A stretch of DNA of 50,126 nucleotides, from contig NZ_CP155072.1 of assembly GCF_039621855.1 (NCBI RefSeq), positions 1-50,126 of the forward strand, in the 5' to 3' direction. The stretch's first letter is position 1. Every line of letters starts with the position of its first letter. The notes beneath the pieces are model-generated. The model made no database searches and was not told the origin of the DNA. It was given only the letters and a program-made list of their open reading frames with translations. Position numbers and translations under genes: made by a program. This stretch comes from Erwinia sp. HDF1-3R (GTDB lineage Bacteria > Pseudomonadota > Gammaproteobacteria > Enterobacterales > Enterobacteriaceae). Of this stretch, positions 49,469-50,126 are shown one piece after another.

Positions 49469-50126
49469 GGCTTCCGATCCAGGCCTGCCAGACAGGGAGA
49501 AACAAACAGTTTACCGCTCCATGCCCCACGCACTGTTTTCACCGCGACAAGCAGCCACATGGCCGCCAGTATGACGACAAGAAGCGCACCGAAGCCTTTA
49601 AAGAATGCGAGGTCAATCAGGGTAGACAGCTTGAGCGTGGCCACGGTGTACACGCCCAGCGGGAAGGTAAAGCCCCACCATCCAAGGTTGAACGGGATGC
49701 CTTCACGGAAGTATCGCACGGTTATCAGCGTGGCCAGCAGCATCCACCACAGGCCGCAGCCCCAGAAGAGAATGCCGGCAACGAACCCCACGCCCTGCGC
49801 GATGTGACCGATTTCCGGCATGCCCGCCGCGGCAAACACCCCGGGCGCATCTCCGCCGATGACCAGCATGCCGAGCGAGCCGGTGCCAATCGGACCCAGC
49901 GCCAGCCAGCTTGAGGCCGCCATGCTTTCGTGCGGTAGCTTGTGCAGCGCCATACGCAGCAGCAGAATGGCGAGGATGCTCAGCGCCACCGGCACGGAGT
50001 ACGCCCACAGCACGTAGCTGGTAATAATGATGCCGAGCTGCGCGTGTGGGGCAGCAATGTGCGGCGCCAGCAGGCCGCCGCTGACCGCCGCGACCTCGGC
50101 TGCCACGACCGGCAGTAACCAGACGG
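49465..50126 (-). CDS. TDT-family transporter, C-terminal part, continues at window start
   Basis: In-frame continuation of the gene at 1-499 (total 386 residues). Hydrophobic segments include IIITSYVLWAYSVPVALSILAILLLRMAL, GVGFVAGILFWGCGLWWMLLATLI and FTFPLGVYTVATLKLSTLI, the last matching the TDT signature WWxxtFPlGvya. Its stop overlaps the GTG start of the UDG gene. Confidence 0.9.
   Translation of the reverse strand, partial: VWLLPVVAAEVAAVSGGLLAPHIAAPHAQLGIIITSYVLWAYSVPVALSILAILLLRMALHKLPHESMAASSWLALGPIGTGSLGMLVIGGDAPGVFAAAGMPEIGHIAQGVGFVAGILFWGCGLWWMLLATLITVRYFREGIPFNLGWWGFTFPLGVYTVATLKLSTLIDLAFFKGFGALLVVILAAMWLLVAVKTVRGAWSGKLFVSPCLAGLDRKP

Overview
The window reads as a complete circular enterobacterial plasmid of 50,126 bp that was opened inside one gene. 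A TDT-family transporter runs off base 1 on the minus strand and continues in frame, with sensible protein sequence, from base 50126 down to 49465, giving 386 residues. Host range is inferred from LexA boxes, enterobacterial-type UmuD/UmuC and R773-like ars genes. There is no chromosomal core gene, rRNA or tRNA.

The backbone (about 1.9-26.9 kb) holds a ParA/ribbon-helix-helix partition locus with repeats on both sides (3.0-4.4 kb), a Gabija-type defence pair gajAB (7.1-10.4 kb) with AT-rich membrane-protein neighbours, two unknown genes (11.9-14.3 kb), a serine resolvase with a res-like site (14.7-15.5 kb), a decayed piece of a genomic-island type conjugation system (15.5-18.8 kb: TraG-N protein, two T4SS-associated genes and a topoisomerase III fragment fused by deletion), four small island genes behind four look-alike folded leaders (18.8-20.7 kb), a Xer/phage-type integrase between two ~150 bp direct repeats (20.7-22.7 kb), and the replicon: a Rep_3-like initiator with five 22-bp-spaced iterons upstream and an unusual array of 18 iterons at 60-bp spacing downstream (23.6-25.6 kb). 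A KorA/TrfB-like regulator, a UmuD'-like gene and umuC follow.

That umuC is cut at the conserved SSNYALY site. Its 3' part resumes at 1.9 kb, and the 25 kb between is an accessory island. The island holds a dual tyrosine-recombinase pair A (second gene frameshifted), a Cd/Pb/Zn efflux module (DUF305 remnant, P-type ATPase, CadR-like MerR) and an arsenic module (arsR-arsB-arsC, and arsN-MFS-arsR-arsH with a LysR). Next comes a second umuD-umuC whose umuC is cut at the same codon by pair B, then a VOC protein and a fluoride-resistance cluster running on the minus strand through the window ends: beta-propeller, TDT transporter, uracil-DNA glycosylase, a clear fluoride riboswitch, family II pyrophosphatase, UspA, enolase, phosphoglycerate mutase and CrcB.

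The fluoride genes make one story: CrcB exports fluoride, while enolase and pyrophosphatase replace fluoride-sensitive targets under riboswitch control. The most interesting novelty candidate is the umuC-targeted recombinase system. Both copies sit directly downstream of LexA-controlled truncated umuC genes, so insertion may place the recombinases under SOS control and excision may restore polymerase V. Other strong second-look items are the 60-bp iteron array and the repeated covarying leaders.
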